DNA of 32,490 nucleotides, taken from an uncultured Bacteroidales bacterium (GTDB taxonomy: Bacteria > Bacteroidota > Bacteroidia > Bacteroidales > Muribaculaceae). Below are positions 15,517-24,773 of this stretch, piece by piece. Position numbers and translations under genes: made by a program. The first letter of the stretch is position 1; each line of letters opens with the position of its first letter. The stretch covers positions 1 through 32,490 of the forward strand of contig CACYSG010000025.1 of the NCBI GenBank assembly GCA_902776955.1. The letters are read 5' to 3'. Below the pieces are notes generated by a model, which worked only from the letters and a program-made list of their open reading frames with translations, made no database searches and was not told where the DNA came from.

Positions 15517-15666
15517 ATACTGCCCAATGCCATATTTCGGCACTCCAAAAACAAAATTCATTTAATCGTTTAATACTTGCCACTGGCTTCCTGATAAAAT
15601 GCGCCATCAGGTTTTGTCTTCATTACAATAAGGGAGTATAATGAATAAAAATCCCCAATAATTGGC

Positions 15667-15698
15667 ATTGTGGACATATTCATGTGTGGGTAATTTTG
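15667..15698 (+). promoter_or_regulatory. Promoter of the six-gene TonB operon
   Basis: ATTG (15667-15670), 20 nt, then TAATTTTG (15691-15698) give a standard Bacteroidetes promoter. Transcription should start near 15704, only about 17 nt before the first start codon at 15722. No other promoter is apparent before the terminator at 24279-24319. Confidence 0.68.
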
Positions 15699-15721
15699 CA
15701 TGCTTCAAAACATTTAGAGTC

Positions 15722-16642
15722 ATGCATGATTATTTGCGCTACGTTTTAACGGCCCTATTTCTCAGTTTAATGATTGGGGCTCAGGCCATTGGCACGGGTG
15801 TATATCGCACCGCCATCACATTAAAGAACGGTACACAGGAAATCTTTCCTGACACTGTAGTGAAAAAATTCACCTATACCCGTTCTATACAGAATGGCCA
15901 AACCGTTTACTACTTGAACGTCATCAAGGACGGAAAGGTCACCAAGACCTTTCCCCTGAGCGACATCGTGGAAATCAATTACGGCGAGATGACCCCCTAC
16001 GAGCACTTCGCCGGCGACTGGTATCTGGTTGCCAGCCCCAACGGGGAGCCTCTTCCCGGAACGTCCATCATGGTAAGCACCGCTGTGTCCATCCCTTATC
16101 ATGCCGTATTGCCGGCACCGGGCACACCAGGCTATGGCCATGAGATTTATTGCCACATCGACTCGATGGCTCATCGCAAGGGGCTGAAATATGACGCCGA
16201 TTTCAAGATGTTGTATGCGTATAACGAGTCGACCCAGCAAGGCACCGTCACCATGGTGCTCGACGACCAGCACCCCGTGAGCACGACGCAATACACCGCT
16301 GACGCGTCAACCTATGCCTACTGGGACGCCAACAGCACCTGGTATAACGGAGTGTCACCGCTGCACGAGGGCGGGGATACCGGCGGCCGACACATGTATT
16401 TCTTGACCCATAACCTGGACACCTGGGAACTTGAGGGCCACGAACTGGCATGCCAGTGGACGCTGGCCGACGCGTGCGACAGTTCGCACGAGTATGCATT
16501 CCCCACCATCTACGAGATCTGTTGGGTTGTGGGCCTTGACATCCCGTTTGTATATTCAGAGCACGACCTGCTGGGCTACATTGATATTTTTGCCAGCCCC
16601 CGATTGATGAACCATCCGTGGACCAAGCCGCTGAGCGAATGA
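15722..16642 (+). CDS. Secreted protein of unknown function, first gene of the TonB operon
   Basis: The 306-residue protein has a signal peptide (MHDYLRYVLTALFLSLMIGA, cleaved near AQA-IG). There is no lipobox. The segment 25-90 (TAITLKNGTQEIFPDTVVKK to SDIVEINYGE) resembles a beta-rich N-terminal module seen in many secreted Prevotella proteins; the rest is rich in Tyr, Trp and His, with four to five cysteines. I know no family for it. The stop overlaps the start of the TonB-dependent receptor (ATGA), so the two are translationally coupled and the product probably works with that receptor in the periplasm or at the surface. Confidence 0.72.
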   Translation: MHDYLRYVLTALFLSLMIGAQAIGTGVYRTAITLKNGTQEIFPDTVVKKFTYTRSIQNGQTVYYLNVIKDGKVTKTFPLSDIVEINYGEMTPYEHFAGDWYLVASPNGEPLPGTSIMVSTAVSIPYHAVLPAPGTPGYGHEIYCHIDSMAHRKGLKYDADFKMLYAYNESTQQGTVTMVLDDQHPVSTTQYTADASTYAYWDANSTWYNGVSPLHEGGDTGGRHMYFLTHNLDTWELEGHELACQWTLADACDSSHEYAFPTIYEICWVVGLDIPFVYSEHDLLGYIDIFASPRLMNHPWTKPLSE

Positions 16643-19605
16643 CGAGACTGAAGGCAATATGGTGTCTCCTGTGCTGCTTTGCGCTCACGCTCCATGGTCA
16701 AGTGTCGCTGACAGGAGTCGTGACCGAGCAGGGTAACGGCAATCCTGTGGAGTTTGCCACGGTATCGCTGCAACCGGGAGAGCAATGGTGCATGACCGAC
16801 CATCAGGGAATGTTCACGCTGCGGACACAGTCGACAGGCGCGGCAGTGTTGCGCGTGACCTGTGTGGGATATGAGCCCGTCGAGATCACCGTCGACAAGA
16901 GCAATTCCAGCGACACCCTGCATCTTGTCATGCATCCCACAAACCTGCAACTCCAGCAAGTCATCGTCACCGCCCAACGCAAGAGCGAAAACGCCACCAC
17001 CAGTTACCTCATCGACCGGCAGGCGCTGGACAACCAGCAAATCATCAACGTGAGCGACATTCTCACCCTGCTGCCTGGCGGCAAGACCGTGAACAGCTCG
17101 CTCATCAACGACCAGCGAATCGCTCTGAGGGCCGACGGCAGCGAGAAAGGCAACGCAGCCTTTGGCACCGCCGTCGAAGTGGATGGCCTGCGCCTGCAGA
17201 ATAACGCCGAATTAGGCGAAACCACCAGTGCCAGCACCCGCACCATCAGTTCGACCAATGTGTCAAGCATCGAGGTCGTCCCCGGCATCCCGTCGGTCGA
17301 GTACGGCGACCTGAGCAATGGCATCGTCAAAGTGCACACCAAACGAGGCCACACGCCATGGGAAATCGCCCTTGCCACCAACCCCTACACCAAGCAGGTA
17401 GGTGTGAGCAAGGGATTCGACCTGGTCACGGGCATCCTGAACGCCTCGCTGGAGCATACCCGCAGTTACAGCAATCTGGCATCGCCTCACACCGCCTACC
17501 AGCGCAACAACTTGTCGCTCAACTACAACACCACACCCATGGTGGCATCGCACCCGATGATGATCAACATGAAGGTGGAGGGCAACATGGGCGGCTACAA
17601 CAATGAGGCCGACCCCGATCAGTTTGCCGACACTTACACACGCGTGAGGGATCGCGCCCTCAGGGCATCCCTGCAAGCTGACTGGAACCTTGACCGCCGC
17701 GGACTTGCCAACCTGTCGCTGCAAGCCGACCTCTCGGTGGCCGACAAACGCCGCACCTCCCGCGTCAATGCCAATAGCAGCAGCCCCCAGGCCCAGATAC
17801 ACGCCACCGAAGCCGGCTATTACCTCGCCACCGACTATGACCAAGACGCCCTGTCGCCCATCATCATGGGCCCCACAGGATACTGGTATATCAACAGTGT
17901 GCGCGACAACAAACCCATCAGTTTGCTCATCAAGGCCAAAGCGCGCTGGAATCAGCGGGGAGCAAACGTCACCAACCGTATCATGGCGGGCGCCGAATGG
18001 ACCGCTACCGGCAATAACGGACGTGGCCTGTATTATGATGACCTGCGTTATGCGCCATCGTGGAGGGAATACCGCTACGACCAGCTGCCCTGGATGCACA
18101 ACGTGGCTCTGTATGCCGAAGACCGATTCACGCTCACCACCAGCGAACACGGCGGCGAGTTGCAGGTCATGGCAGGCCTGCGCGCCGACATCACCCGAAT
18201 CAGCCAGTCGGAATATGGCACAATATCGTCATGGTCGCCACGTGTCAACCTCAAGTATACCCTGTGGCGTCAACGCACCGGTTGGTGGGTGGAAAGCCTG
18301 GGCGCCTATTGCGGTTGGGGCAAGAGCGTTAAACTGCCGTCGTTTGAGGTGTTGTATCCGCAGCCGTCCTATGCCGACAGGCTCGCCTTCGTCCCCAGCA
18401 GCACCGCCGATAACAAGGTGTACTACGCCTATAGCGTCACCCCGTTCAAGTCCATCACCAATCCCTCGCTCAAGTGGCAATATGCCCAGCAACTCGAACT
18501 GGGTGTAGAAGCACGGACCCGAGTGGCAACCATCACGCTGGGCGGATTCCTGGCCAAGACCTACCGTCCTTACTTAAGCACCAACGTATATACGCCGTTC
18601 ACCTACAATTTCACTTCTCAGGCCGCTCTAGAGCAAGATTTCCCCATTCCCTCGGCCGACCGCATCTATCAAATCGACCGCCAGACAGGCGTGGTCAGCG
18701 TGATTGACCGCACGGGGCAAGTTCCCACCCAAGTGCTGGATCACGTGAGCCGCAACACCTTTAACACCAATAACACCTATGTTAACGGAGCGCCCATTTC
18801 GCGTTCAGGCCTCGACTGGGTGATTGATTTCACTCAAATCGAGCCCTTGCGTACGAGCTTCCGTATCGACGGCTCCTATTACCATTATCACGGCGTGGAG
18901 CATACCCTCATCGCCTCACAACCGACAGGAGCACAATGGATGAGCGACGGTGTCACCCCCTATCAATACATCGGCTACTACGATGGAACAGCCCTGGGCA
19001 GCGGCGTTGCCACCGCCACCGTCCCCAACGGCAGCAAGTCGGATGTCGTGAACAGTAATCTGACCATCGTCACCCACATTCCTGCCATCAGGCTCGTCGT
19101 GAGCGTCAGGTTAGAGTCCACGCTCTATGACGCCCGCCGATCTCTCAGCCAGGGGGAAAACGGGGCAACCAGGGGATATGTCCTTGACGACCCCGCCGGC
19201 TACTTCGGGCAACCCTATACCGGCAATGAGCGGGATTGCTATGTGGCCTTGTGGCCCGAGTACTACACGACGTGGGACCATCCCGATGTCCAGATTCCAT
19301 TTGCCGAGCGGTTCACCTGGGCTCGCGACCACGACCCTGCCCTATTCAACGAACTAGCCCAGATGGTTATCAAGACCAACTACAATTACAACCTGAATCC
19401 CGACCGCATCTCGGCCTACTTCTCGGGTAACATCAACATCACCAAGGAAATCGGCGACCACGTCAACATCTCGTTCCTCGCCAACAACTTCTGGAACTCG
19501 ATGGCCCGTGTCAAGAGCCGTCAAACCGGGTTACGCACCACCATCTATAACGGAGGGTATATTCCGCCGTTCTACTACGGCATATCCATGCGATTAAAAT
19601 TGTAA
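16639..19605 (+). CDS. TonB-dependent outer-membrane receptor with carboxypeptidase-like domain
   Basis: The 988-residue protein has a signal peptide (about 1-22), then a carboxypeptidase-D regulatory-like beta domain (about 26-100, LTGVVTEQGNGNPVEFATVS), a TonB-box-like LQQVIVTAQR, a plug domain (about 120-245, with ISSTNVSSIEVVPGIPSVEYGDLSNG) and a large 22-strand barrel ending in YYGISMRLKL. It transports a ligand across the outer membrane using TonB energy. There is no SusD partner; the partners are the DUF4876-like lipoprotein and DUF6850-like barrel protein that follow, so it is not a standard glycan locus. I chose 16639 (MTRLKAIW) rather than an ATG 21 nt upstream, because it gives a proper signal peptide and the ATGA overlap. 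Confidence 0.9.
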   Translation: MTRLKAIWCLLCCFALTLHGQVSLTGVVTEQGNGNPVEFATVSLQPGEQWCMTDHQGMFTLRTQSTGAAVLRVTCVGYEPVEITVDKSNSSDTLHLVMHPTNLQLQQVIVTAQRKSENATTSYLIDRQALDNQQIINVSDILTLLPGGKTVNSSLINDQRIALRADGSEKGNAAFGTAVEVDGLRLQNNAELGETTSASTRTISSTNVSSIEVVPGIPSVEYGDLSNGIVKVHTKRGHTPWEIALATNPYTKQVGVSKGFDLVTGILNASLEHTRSYSNLASPHTAYQRNNLSLNYNTTPMVASHPMMINMKVEGNMGGYNNEADPDQFADTYTRVRDRALRASLQADWNLDRRGLANLSLQADLSVADKRRTSRVNANSSSPQAQIHATEAGYYLATDYDQDALSPIIMGPTGYWYINSVRDNKPISLLIKAKARWNQRGANVTNRIMAGAEWTATGNNGRGLYYDDLRYAPSWREYRYDQLPWMHNVALYAEDRFTLTTSEHGGELQVMAGLRADITRISQSEYGTISSWSPRVNLKYTLWRQRTGWWVESLGAYCGWGKSVKLPSFEVLYPQPSYADRLAFVPSSTADNKVYYAYSVTPFKSITNPSLKWQYAQQLELGVEARTRVATITLGGFLAKTYRPYLSTNVYTPFTYNFTSQAALEQDFPIPSADRIYQIDRQTGVVSVIDRTGQVPTQVLDHVSRNTFNTNNTYVNGAPISRSGLDWVIDFTQIEPLRTSFRIDGSYYHYHGVEHTLIASQPTGAQWMSDGVTPYQYIGYYDGTALGSGVATATVPNGSKSDVVNSNLTIVTHIPAIRLVVSVRLESTLYDARRSLSQGENGATRGYVLDDPAGYFGQPYTGNERDCYVALWPEYYTTWDHPDVQIPFAERFTWARDHDPALFNELAQMVIKTNYNYNLNPDRISAYFSGNINITKEIGDHVNISFLANNFWNSMARVKSRQTGLRTTIYNGGYIPPFYYGISMRLKL

Positions 19606-19608
19606 TAC

Positions 19609-20856
19609 ATGAATGCATCGAATCCTATAGCCCTACTGTTCATCCTCGCGCTCCTAGGCGTGGGCTTGGCATCATGTGATGACAGTATCGGCGACCCTGA
19701 TCAATACCTGACCCAAGAACTGCTCGTGCAATTGACGGGCGACCTGCCTGCCAAACAAGGCATCACAGTGCGGGCAATCGACGATAAAGGCATGGTCTAC
19801 AGCCAGCCCACCGACGCGCGGGGTATTGCCACCTTCAACGTGCCTGTGGGCATCTACGACATCACCGTGTCGCACGTTTCCACTCCCGATAACGGCTGGC
19901 GCACCGTGTATAACGGCTCGACGAGCAATGTCGTGGTGAGACAAGGCGCTCAACCCACAGTGAGCCTGTCACTCACCACCGCCACAACCAGCGCCATCAT
20001 CATCCGCGAGTTGTACGTCGGCGGTTGCCAGCGCGACGACGGTTCAGGCTGGTTCTACCGCGACAAGTATGTCATCATCGCAAACAACAGCAGCCAGCGC
20101 GTCGTCTTGCCCGGATTGTGCCTTGCTATCGCCACGCCCTATAACAGTTACGGCGACAACAAGAACTATGACGACCAGGGACATCTCAACTATGAGAACG
20201 AGGGCTTTGTTCCCGCCGCTAGCAGTTTCTGGTACTTCCAGGACGAGGAGGTCGTGTTTGAGCCTTGGGAGCAACGGGTGATCGCCCTCAACGGCGCCAT
20301 CGACCATACCCTCACCTACTCTAACAGCGTCAATCTGGCAAACCCTGATTACTACTGCACCTATGACATCGAGCGTTACAGTAGCACCAGTGCCTATCCC
20401 TCACCCAGCGAACTCATCCCCACGAGCCATTACCTCAAGGCCGTGCGCTACGGTGACCAGATGGAATCGGCCTGGCCGTTAAGCAACACCTCTCCCGCCT
20501 TCTTCATCTTCACCCCGCCCGAGGGAATGACGCCATTGGAGTTTGGCAACGATGCCTCTAATGTGTGGTATGACGAGGGTCGTGCGTTGCCCACCTTTGC
20601 CTGTCGCAAAGTGCCCGTGGAGAACATTCTCGACGGTGTGGAAGTGTTTTCCACCGCATGGGAAGAAGCCAGCAAGCGACTGACGGCGAGCGTGGACGTG
20701 GGAGCGGTTTACATGACCTCCCGCTATGGTCATTCGGTTGAACGCCGCATCGACGAGCAGGAAAGCGAACGGCAGGGGCATCCGGTCTATATGGACACCA
20801 ACAACTCAACGGTTGACTTCTATGAGCGCGAGCAGTGCTCGCTCAGGGGGCAATAA
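19609..20856 (+). CDS. DUF4876-like outer-membrane lipoprotein
   Basis: The 415-residue protein has a lipoprotein signal with lipobox VGLASC (Cys at 23) followed by DDS, a surface-export-like acidic tail. Residues 34-120 form a transthyretin-like beta domain (VQLTGDLPAKQGITVRAIDD, TDARGIATFNVPVGIYDITV). The remainder (IIIRELYVGG to the end) resembles the lamin-tail-like domain of DUF4876 proteins. It starts 3 nt after the receptor stop codon, so it is very likely the surface or inner-leaflet partner of that receptor in ligand capture. The ligand is unknown. Confidence 0.8.
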   Translation: MNASNPIALLFILALLGVGLASCDDSIGDPDQYLTQELLVQLTGDLPAKQGITVRAIDDKGMVYSQPTDARGIATFNVPVGIYDITVSHVSTPDNGWRTVYNGSTSNVVVRQGAQPTVSLSLTTATTSAIIIRELYVGGCQRDDGSGWFYRDKYVIIANNSSQRVVLPGLCLAIATPYNSYGDNKNYDDQGHLNYENEGFVPAASSFWYFQDEEVVFEPWEQRVIALNGAIDHTLTYSNSVNLANPDYYCTYDIERYSSTSAYPSPSELIPTSHYLKAVRYGDQMESAWPLSNTSPAFFIFTPPEGMTPLEFGNDASNVWYDEGRALPTFACRKVPVENILDGVEVFSTAWEEASKRLTASVDVGAVYMTSRYGHSVERRIDEQESERQGHPVYMDTNNSTVDFYEREQCSLRGQ

Positions 20857-20868
20857 AGATTTCCAGTC

Positions 20869-22485
20869 ATGAGAAAGAGCATTTCACTCACATATCATTT
20901 TGTTTCGGCCTTGCTGCTATCGATAGCACTGCCGGCATCGGCTCAATCGTGGCTCGATTACGATCAGACCGTGGGCCGCTATCCCCTGTTGCGCACCAGC
21001 AATGCCGCCGCGCTCACCACCTATAACCCGAGCGACAGTTCGCAACGCTTGTTGGGCGATGCACGGTTGACCATCAGCACCGGGCAAGGTCATCTTGAGG
21101 GGCCGGACGTTTCACCCCATGCCTGGGCAGCCGACGCTCAAGTGCGTTCCATCTACCGCATGAGCCGACGCGTGGTCGTGAGCGGCTCGATGCATTATAA
21201 CTACAGTTGGGGTTCACAATGCGGGGGCTCGGTTTGGATTGATCCGGAACGCATGCCGTTCAACATCACCGAAACCAACGACACCACCCTAGGCAACGCG
21301 AGTCTCGAGACCTATCGGCTGACGGGCGACGTGGGAGTAGATGTCGGGCACGGCGTGAGCCTGGGAGGACGTTTTGACTACACAACGGCAAGCGGTGCCA
21401 AGAAGAAAGATCCCCGCCACACCAACACACTAATGCGCTGGGCGGGCAGTGTGGGAGCAATATGGCAGACTGGCGGTATCACCGTGGGAGCCAATTACCT
21501 TGTTGAGCGCAGCACCGAGGCCCTGAAGTTCAGCACTGTGGGCCGCACCGACCAGATTTTTCACTACCTGATTGACCAAGGCGCCTATTTCGGACGAGAG
21601 GAATCGACCGACGGAAACGGTTATGTGGGGAGCTCGAATGAGCACCCGCTGCTCGATATCAAGCACGGGATAGCCATCCAGGCCGGTTACCATCAAGGTG
21701 CGTGGGACTGGTGCCTTGAAGGCCAATGGAAGAACCGCCACGGACACTATGGTCTGGAATCGCCTTCCCTGATTGACTTCAACCGCCATCACGGTGACCA
21801 GTGGGACATCGCATCATGGTGTCAACATGATGATGGCGGCAGCCTGCAACGTGTTGGTGCCTACTACCGTCACTGCAATCTCAAGGATTATGAGCGCACC
21901 TACCGCATCATCACCACTGGGGGTGTCACCGACGTCAACTACTATGACGACAGGCTGATGAGCAACAGCGACAGGCACACCATCGGCATTAGCGGAGAAG
22001 CGCACTGGGGCATCAGGCGGCAGTTGGCGGCCTGGACCGTAGAGGCAACGCTGCAGCACGACCGACGCTCGGTCACCGCCAGCGTTTACCCCTTCTATCG
22101 CCAGCAGCAGAGCCACTTCACAGAATTCATCTTGCAGGGAGGGCACAACTGGCTCACCAGCGGCGACCACGTGTGGTCACTGATGCTAATGAGCGGATGG
22201 GGCGATGGCGGCGGCTGCGATGCCCATGACGGCGCCTATCAGGTGCCCGATGCCGATGCCATGGCGCCTCACGACCATCTGCTGTACAGAATGCGGGAAT
22301 TTGAGCATCTCACGGCCCGGCGACTGCATTGCGGCGCACAAGCGCGCTGGTCACTGCCCATGAGCCGTCAACGCATGAGGCTCTATATCGAGGGGCGCTT
22401 CTCGTACAGCCAAGCCTTTGACATACATTACCTGCAAGACGGTTACCGCCTGCAAGCGGCATTGTCCATCGGATACCAATTCTGA
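20869..22485 (+). CDS. DUF6850-like outer-membrane beta-barrel protein
   Basis: The 538-residue protein has a signal peptide cleaved after ALPASAQS. The mature part alternates amphipathic beta strands with aromatic ends (VVVSGSMHYNYSWG, GITVGANYLV, LQAALSIGYQF) and terminates in Phe, the C-terminal signature of an outer-membrane barrel. Family knowledge: DUF6850 barrels occur next to DUF4876 lipoproteins and TonB receptors in Bacteroidota. The gene starts 12 nt after the lipoprotein gene. It may be an accessory channel or assembly factor of the uptake system; its molecular role is not known. Confidence 0.78.
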   Translation: MRKSISLTYHFVSALLLSIALPASAQSWLDYDQTVGRYPLLRTSNAAALTTYNPSDSSQRLLGDARLTISTGQGHLEGPDVSPHAWAADAQVRSIYRMSRRVVVSGSMHYNYSWGSQCGGSVWIDPERMPFNITETNDTTLGNASLETYRLTGDVGVDVGHGVSLGGRFDYTTASGAKKKDPRHTNTLMRWAGSVGAIWQTGGITVGANYLVERSTEALKFSTVGRTDQIFHYLIDQGAYFGREESTDGNGYVGSSNEHPLLDIKHGIAIQAGYHQGAWDWCLEGQWKNRHGHYGLESPSLIDFNRHHGDQWDIASWCQHDDGGSLQRVGAYYRHCNLKDYERTYRIITTGGVTDVNYYDDRLMSNSDRHTIGISGEAHWGIRRQLAAWTVEATLQHDRRSVTASVYPFYRQQQSHFTEFILQGGHNWLTSGDHVWSLMLMSGWGDGGGCDAHDGAYQVPDADAMAPHDHLLYRMREFEHLTARRLHCGAQARWSLPMSRQRMRLYIEGRFSYSQAFDIHYLQDGYRLQAALSIGYQF

Positions 22486-22532
22486 AACGACTCAATTATT
22501 ATCATTTATTATAAACTTAAAAACAAAACATT

Positions 22533-23786
22533 ATGAATCTTTCTACAAAACTGAGTGCATTAGCACTGCTCGCCAGCGCCATGATGAGCATGGGCGCACA
22601 AGCACAAACCCAAGAGAACGTCTATGACTTTGCCAACAACAATCTCGGCCTTGAAGTAGCCACTCCCGCCGATTGGGAAGACCCCAGCAAGGGCGTGATC
22701 AGCGGCATGGAAATCCGTCAAGGCGATGTGGTACTGACATCGGTTGACGGTGCAAAGGTAAACCGCATGTGGCGTACAAATGGCGGTGTCCAGTATCTGC
22801 AGGTGGGTGGCAAACTCACCATCACCGCCGATGAAGGCCGTGCCATCACGGGCGTGACCTTTGAAGTCCAGAACTACAAATTCTTCCTTGAAGCACAAGA
22901 GGGCAACGGAGCCCTGGATGCCGACAACTACGTGTGGACCGGTAACTCGACGGCAATAACCTTTGACAACGAGAATGCCGCCAACGAGTACAACACCCAG
23001 TCGCTGCTGCTGTGCATGACGGTAACCACCGACGAAGCCAATGCCGACACCTACTCACCCGACGGTGCCACCTATGCCGAGTGTGCCAACATCGCCGAAT
23101 TCCTGAATCTGGAAGTGGGCACAGCAGCCCGATTGACGCTCACCAATGCCCAAGTCAATGGCACCTATTGGGGTGGAACCTTCCTGGAGGACGCAACCGG
23201 CGCTATCCAAGTGATGGCCAACATCAATGTGAACCGCAACGATGTGCTCAACGGCACCATCTACCTGAAACGTAGCCAGGACGACTTTGATACCGAGCAC
23301 ATCATCCCCACCGCCGACAACGATGTCCTGACCTCGCTCGACGACGTGACCATCACCAGCGACAACACCCTCAACCCCACTGTAATCAGCATCGATGCCC
23401 TTGCCGACAACAGCAACATGAGCAAACTGGTGAAAGTGGAGAGAGTGACCATCACCAAGCCTGGCCGCTTCTTCTTCATCACGGCCTCGGACGGCGAGCA
23501 GATCCAGTTGGTGGACCAGATGAACGTGGGCGGTTATGACCTGAACAACTTTGTGGACAAGACCGTCACCGTTACCGGCGTGTTCACCTGGAACATGATG
23601 CGCTGGGCCATCTTCCCCACCAGCGTTGCGGAAGAAAGCGAGACTGGCATCGAGGAAATCACCATGGGCAACAACGCCGACAACGATGTTTACACCATCA
23701 CGGGCATCAACCTGGGTAAAGTTGACATGAACACCTTGCCCGCCGGCCTGTACATCAAGGGTGGCCAGAAGTTCATGAAACGTTGA
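22533..23786 (+). CDS. Secreted OB-fold-like protein (DUF6359-like) with C-terminal sorting tail
   Basis: The 417-residue protein has a signal peptide (MNLSTKLSALALLASAMMSM, cleaved near AQA-QT). Residues 30-175 look like a beta-sandwich (DFANNNLGL...). Two OB-fold-like parts follow: about 190-275 (GTAARLTLTNAQVNGTYWGG, YLKRSQDDF) and about 280-370. The last ~35 residues (DNDVYTITGINLGKVDMNTL, AGLYIKGG) are a short T9SS-type tail of the Prevotella style. This suggests export to the surface by the type IX system. It lies 47 nt after the barrel gene, in the same operon, and may bind the substrate or its polymer. The function is inferred only. Confidence 0.7.
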   Translation: MNLSTKLSALALLASAMMSMGAQAQTQENVYDFANNNLGLEVATPADWEDPSKGVISGMEIRQGDVVLTSVDGAKVNRMWRTNGGVQYLQVGGKLTITADEGRAITGVTFEVQNYKFFLEAQEGNGALDADNYVWTGNSTAITFDNENAANEYNTQSLLLCMTVTTDEANADTYSPDGATYAECANIAEFLNLEVGTAARLTLTNAQVNGTYWGGTFLEDATGAIQVMANINVNRNDVLNGTIYLKRSQDDFDTEHIIPTADNDVLTSLDDVTITSDNTLNPTVISIDALADNSNMSKLVKVERVTITKPGRFFFITASDGEQIQLVDQMNVGGYDLNNFVDKTVTVTGVFTWNMMRWAIFPTSVAEESETGIEEITMGNNADNDVYTITGINLGKVDMNTLPAGLYIKGGQKFMKR

Positions 23787-23821
23787 TTCTGATTATTCAC
23801 CGCTAAATCCGTCTTGCCACA

Positions 23822-24253
23822 ATGACTAAAATAAGATACATATTGCTGATGCTGCTTGCCATGGTAGTGATGACATCACACGCCAACGGCGAGGAACGTC
23901 TGACCTTTGTCAACGCCGACGGATCCACAGTGTCGTTCTCGACCAGCGGACTGGTCATCACCTATGATACCGATGATGGGTCTGCCCACGCAATTGTGGT
24001 GAATGACGAGACCAGCGCAACACTGGACGTGAGCGATTTGGAATGCATGTACTTTGGCGAAAAAGCAGGTTTCTTGCCAGGAGACGTCAATGGTGACAAC
24101 GAGGTGAACATTGCAGATGTCAATGCCATCATCGCCATTATCCTGAGCGGCAATACCGATGACGAGAGCCGCGAACGGGCCGATGTCAACAACGACGGAG
24201 AAGTCAATATTGCCGACGTCAACGCTATCATTGACATCATCTTGACCAACTGA
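23822..24253 (+). CDS. Small secreted dockerin-repeat protein
   Basis: The 143-residue protein has a signal peptide (MTKIRYILLMLLAMVVMTSH, cleaved near ANG-EE), a short beta segment (30-75), and two dockerin type I calcium-binding repeats at the C-terminus: GDVNGDNEVNIADVNAIIAI and ADVNNDGEVNIADVNAIIDI. The Asp/Asn positions 1, 3, 5 and 12 of each EF-like loop are intact. Dockerins pair with cohesins in cellulosomes, but in Bacteroidales such repeats are common on surface proteins without cellulosomes. Here it is the last gene of the TonB operon (35 nt gap), followed by the terminator. The same repeat type recurs in the protein at 30966-31838. Confidence 0.8.
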   Translation: MTKIRYILLMLLAMVVMTSHANGEERLTFVNADGSTVSFSTSGLVITYDTDDGSAHAIVVNDETSATLDVSDLECMYFGEKAGFLPGDVNGDNEVNIADVNAIIAIILSGNTDDESRERADVNNDGEVNIADVNAIIDIILTN

Positions 24254-24278
24254 CGTCAACACTCCCACATCCCTCTAT

Positions 24279-24319
24279 AATAGCCTCTATCTCAACAGGA
24301 ATAGAGGCTATTGTTTTTT
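24279..24319 (+). terminator. Rho-independent terminator of the TonB operon
   Basis: AATAGCCTCTAT (24279-24290) and ATAGAGGCTATT (24301-24312) form a perfect 12-bp stem with a 10-nt loop, followed by G and six T. It lies 25 nt after the dockerin gene and closes the operon that begins at 15667. Confidence 0.88.
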
Positions 24320-24425
24320 GGGATGCATGGATTGATCTTGATTCGTGATTTCTGTATTACTTTGATGTGGGGGCTTGTTGACGGGTGGTGCGGATATTAT
24401 GGAAAGAAAATATTTATGCAAAGTG

Positions 24426-24456
24426 GTTGTTTGTGTGAAAAAAAATAGTACCTTTG
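24426..24456 (+). promoter_or_regulatory. Promoter of the cobalamin operon
   Basis: GTTG (24426-24429), 19 nt, then TACCTTTG (24449-24456) form a standard Bacteroidetes promoter. Transcription would begin near 24463, just before the riboswitch. Confidence 0.75.
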
Positions 24457-24469
24457 CAGCGCAAAAATG

Positions 24470-24648
24470 ATGGTAATCGCCGTTGGCATGGATGCCAACG
24501 TGTCGATGCAAGGGAATCCGGTGAGAGTCCGGAACTGTACCTGCAGCTGTAATCCCCTCAAACACAGGGTCTGCTTGCGATATTGCCACTGGCCGCCGAC
24601 ATGGCTGGGAAGGCGAAGCAGACTGGGGAAAGTCAGAAGACCTGCCAT
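24470..24648 (+). promoter_or_regulatory. Cobalamin (B12) riboswitch
   Basis: The canonical core is present: AAGGGAATCCGGTGAGAGTC (about 24509-24528), CCGGAACTGTACCTGCAGCT, TGTAATCCCC, and near the end AAAGTCAGAAGACCTGCC (24630-24646). The GCCGTTGGCATGGATGCCAA stem at the start is P3-like. This class binds adenosyl- or other cobalamins and lowers expression of the genes downstream. It controls the receptor at 24774, the CbiK-like lipoprotein and probably the second receptor. The 125 nt between it and the first start codon hold a likely expression-platform hairpin. Confidence 0.93.
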
Positions 24649-24650
24649 AT

Positions 24651-24699
24651 CAGTTAATAGTTAAGAGTTTACAGTTAATAGTTGGTTTTGCGAACTATT
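24651..24699 (+). repeat. Direct repeat and hairpin after the riboswitch
   Basis: CAGTTAATAGTT occurs twice (24651-24662 and 24672-24683), 9 nt apart. The second copy also pairs AATAGTT (24677-24683) with AACTATT (24693-24699). The hairpin could be the platform that the riboswitch folds against; two equal copies of the 5' arm would allow switching between pairings. This is inference. Confidence 0.5.
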
Positions 24700-24773
24700 G
24701 TGACTGGAAACTAGTGGCTAGTGACAAAGTTATTTTAGTACGTTCACTCAGGAACAGGTGTGACGGAAAGCAA

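Noticed and set aside
23822-24253. Cellulosome component
   Set aside because: Dockerin repeats alone do not show a cellulosome; no cohesin, scaffoldin or glycoside hydrolase is in the window.
24470-24648. Small protein frame starting inside the riboswitch
   Set aside because: The conserved riboswitch core explains the sequence; the frame is a by-product.
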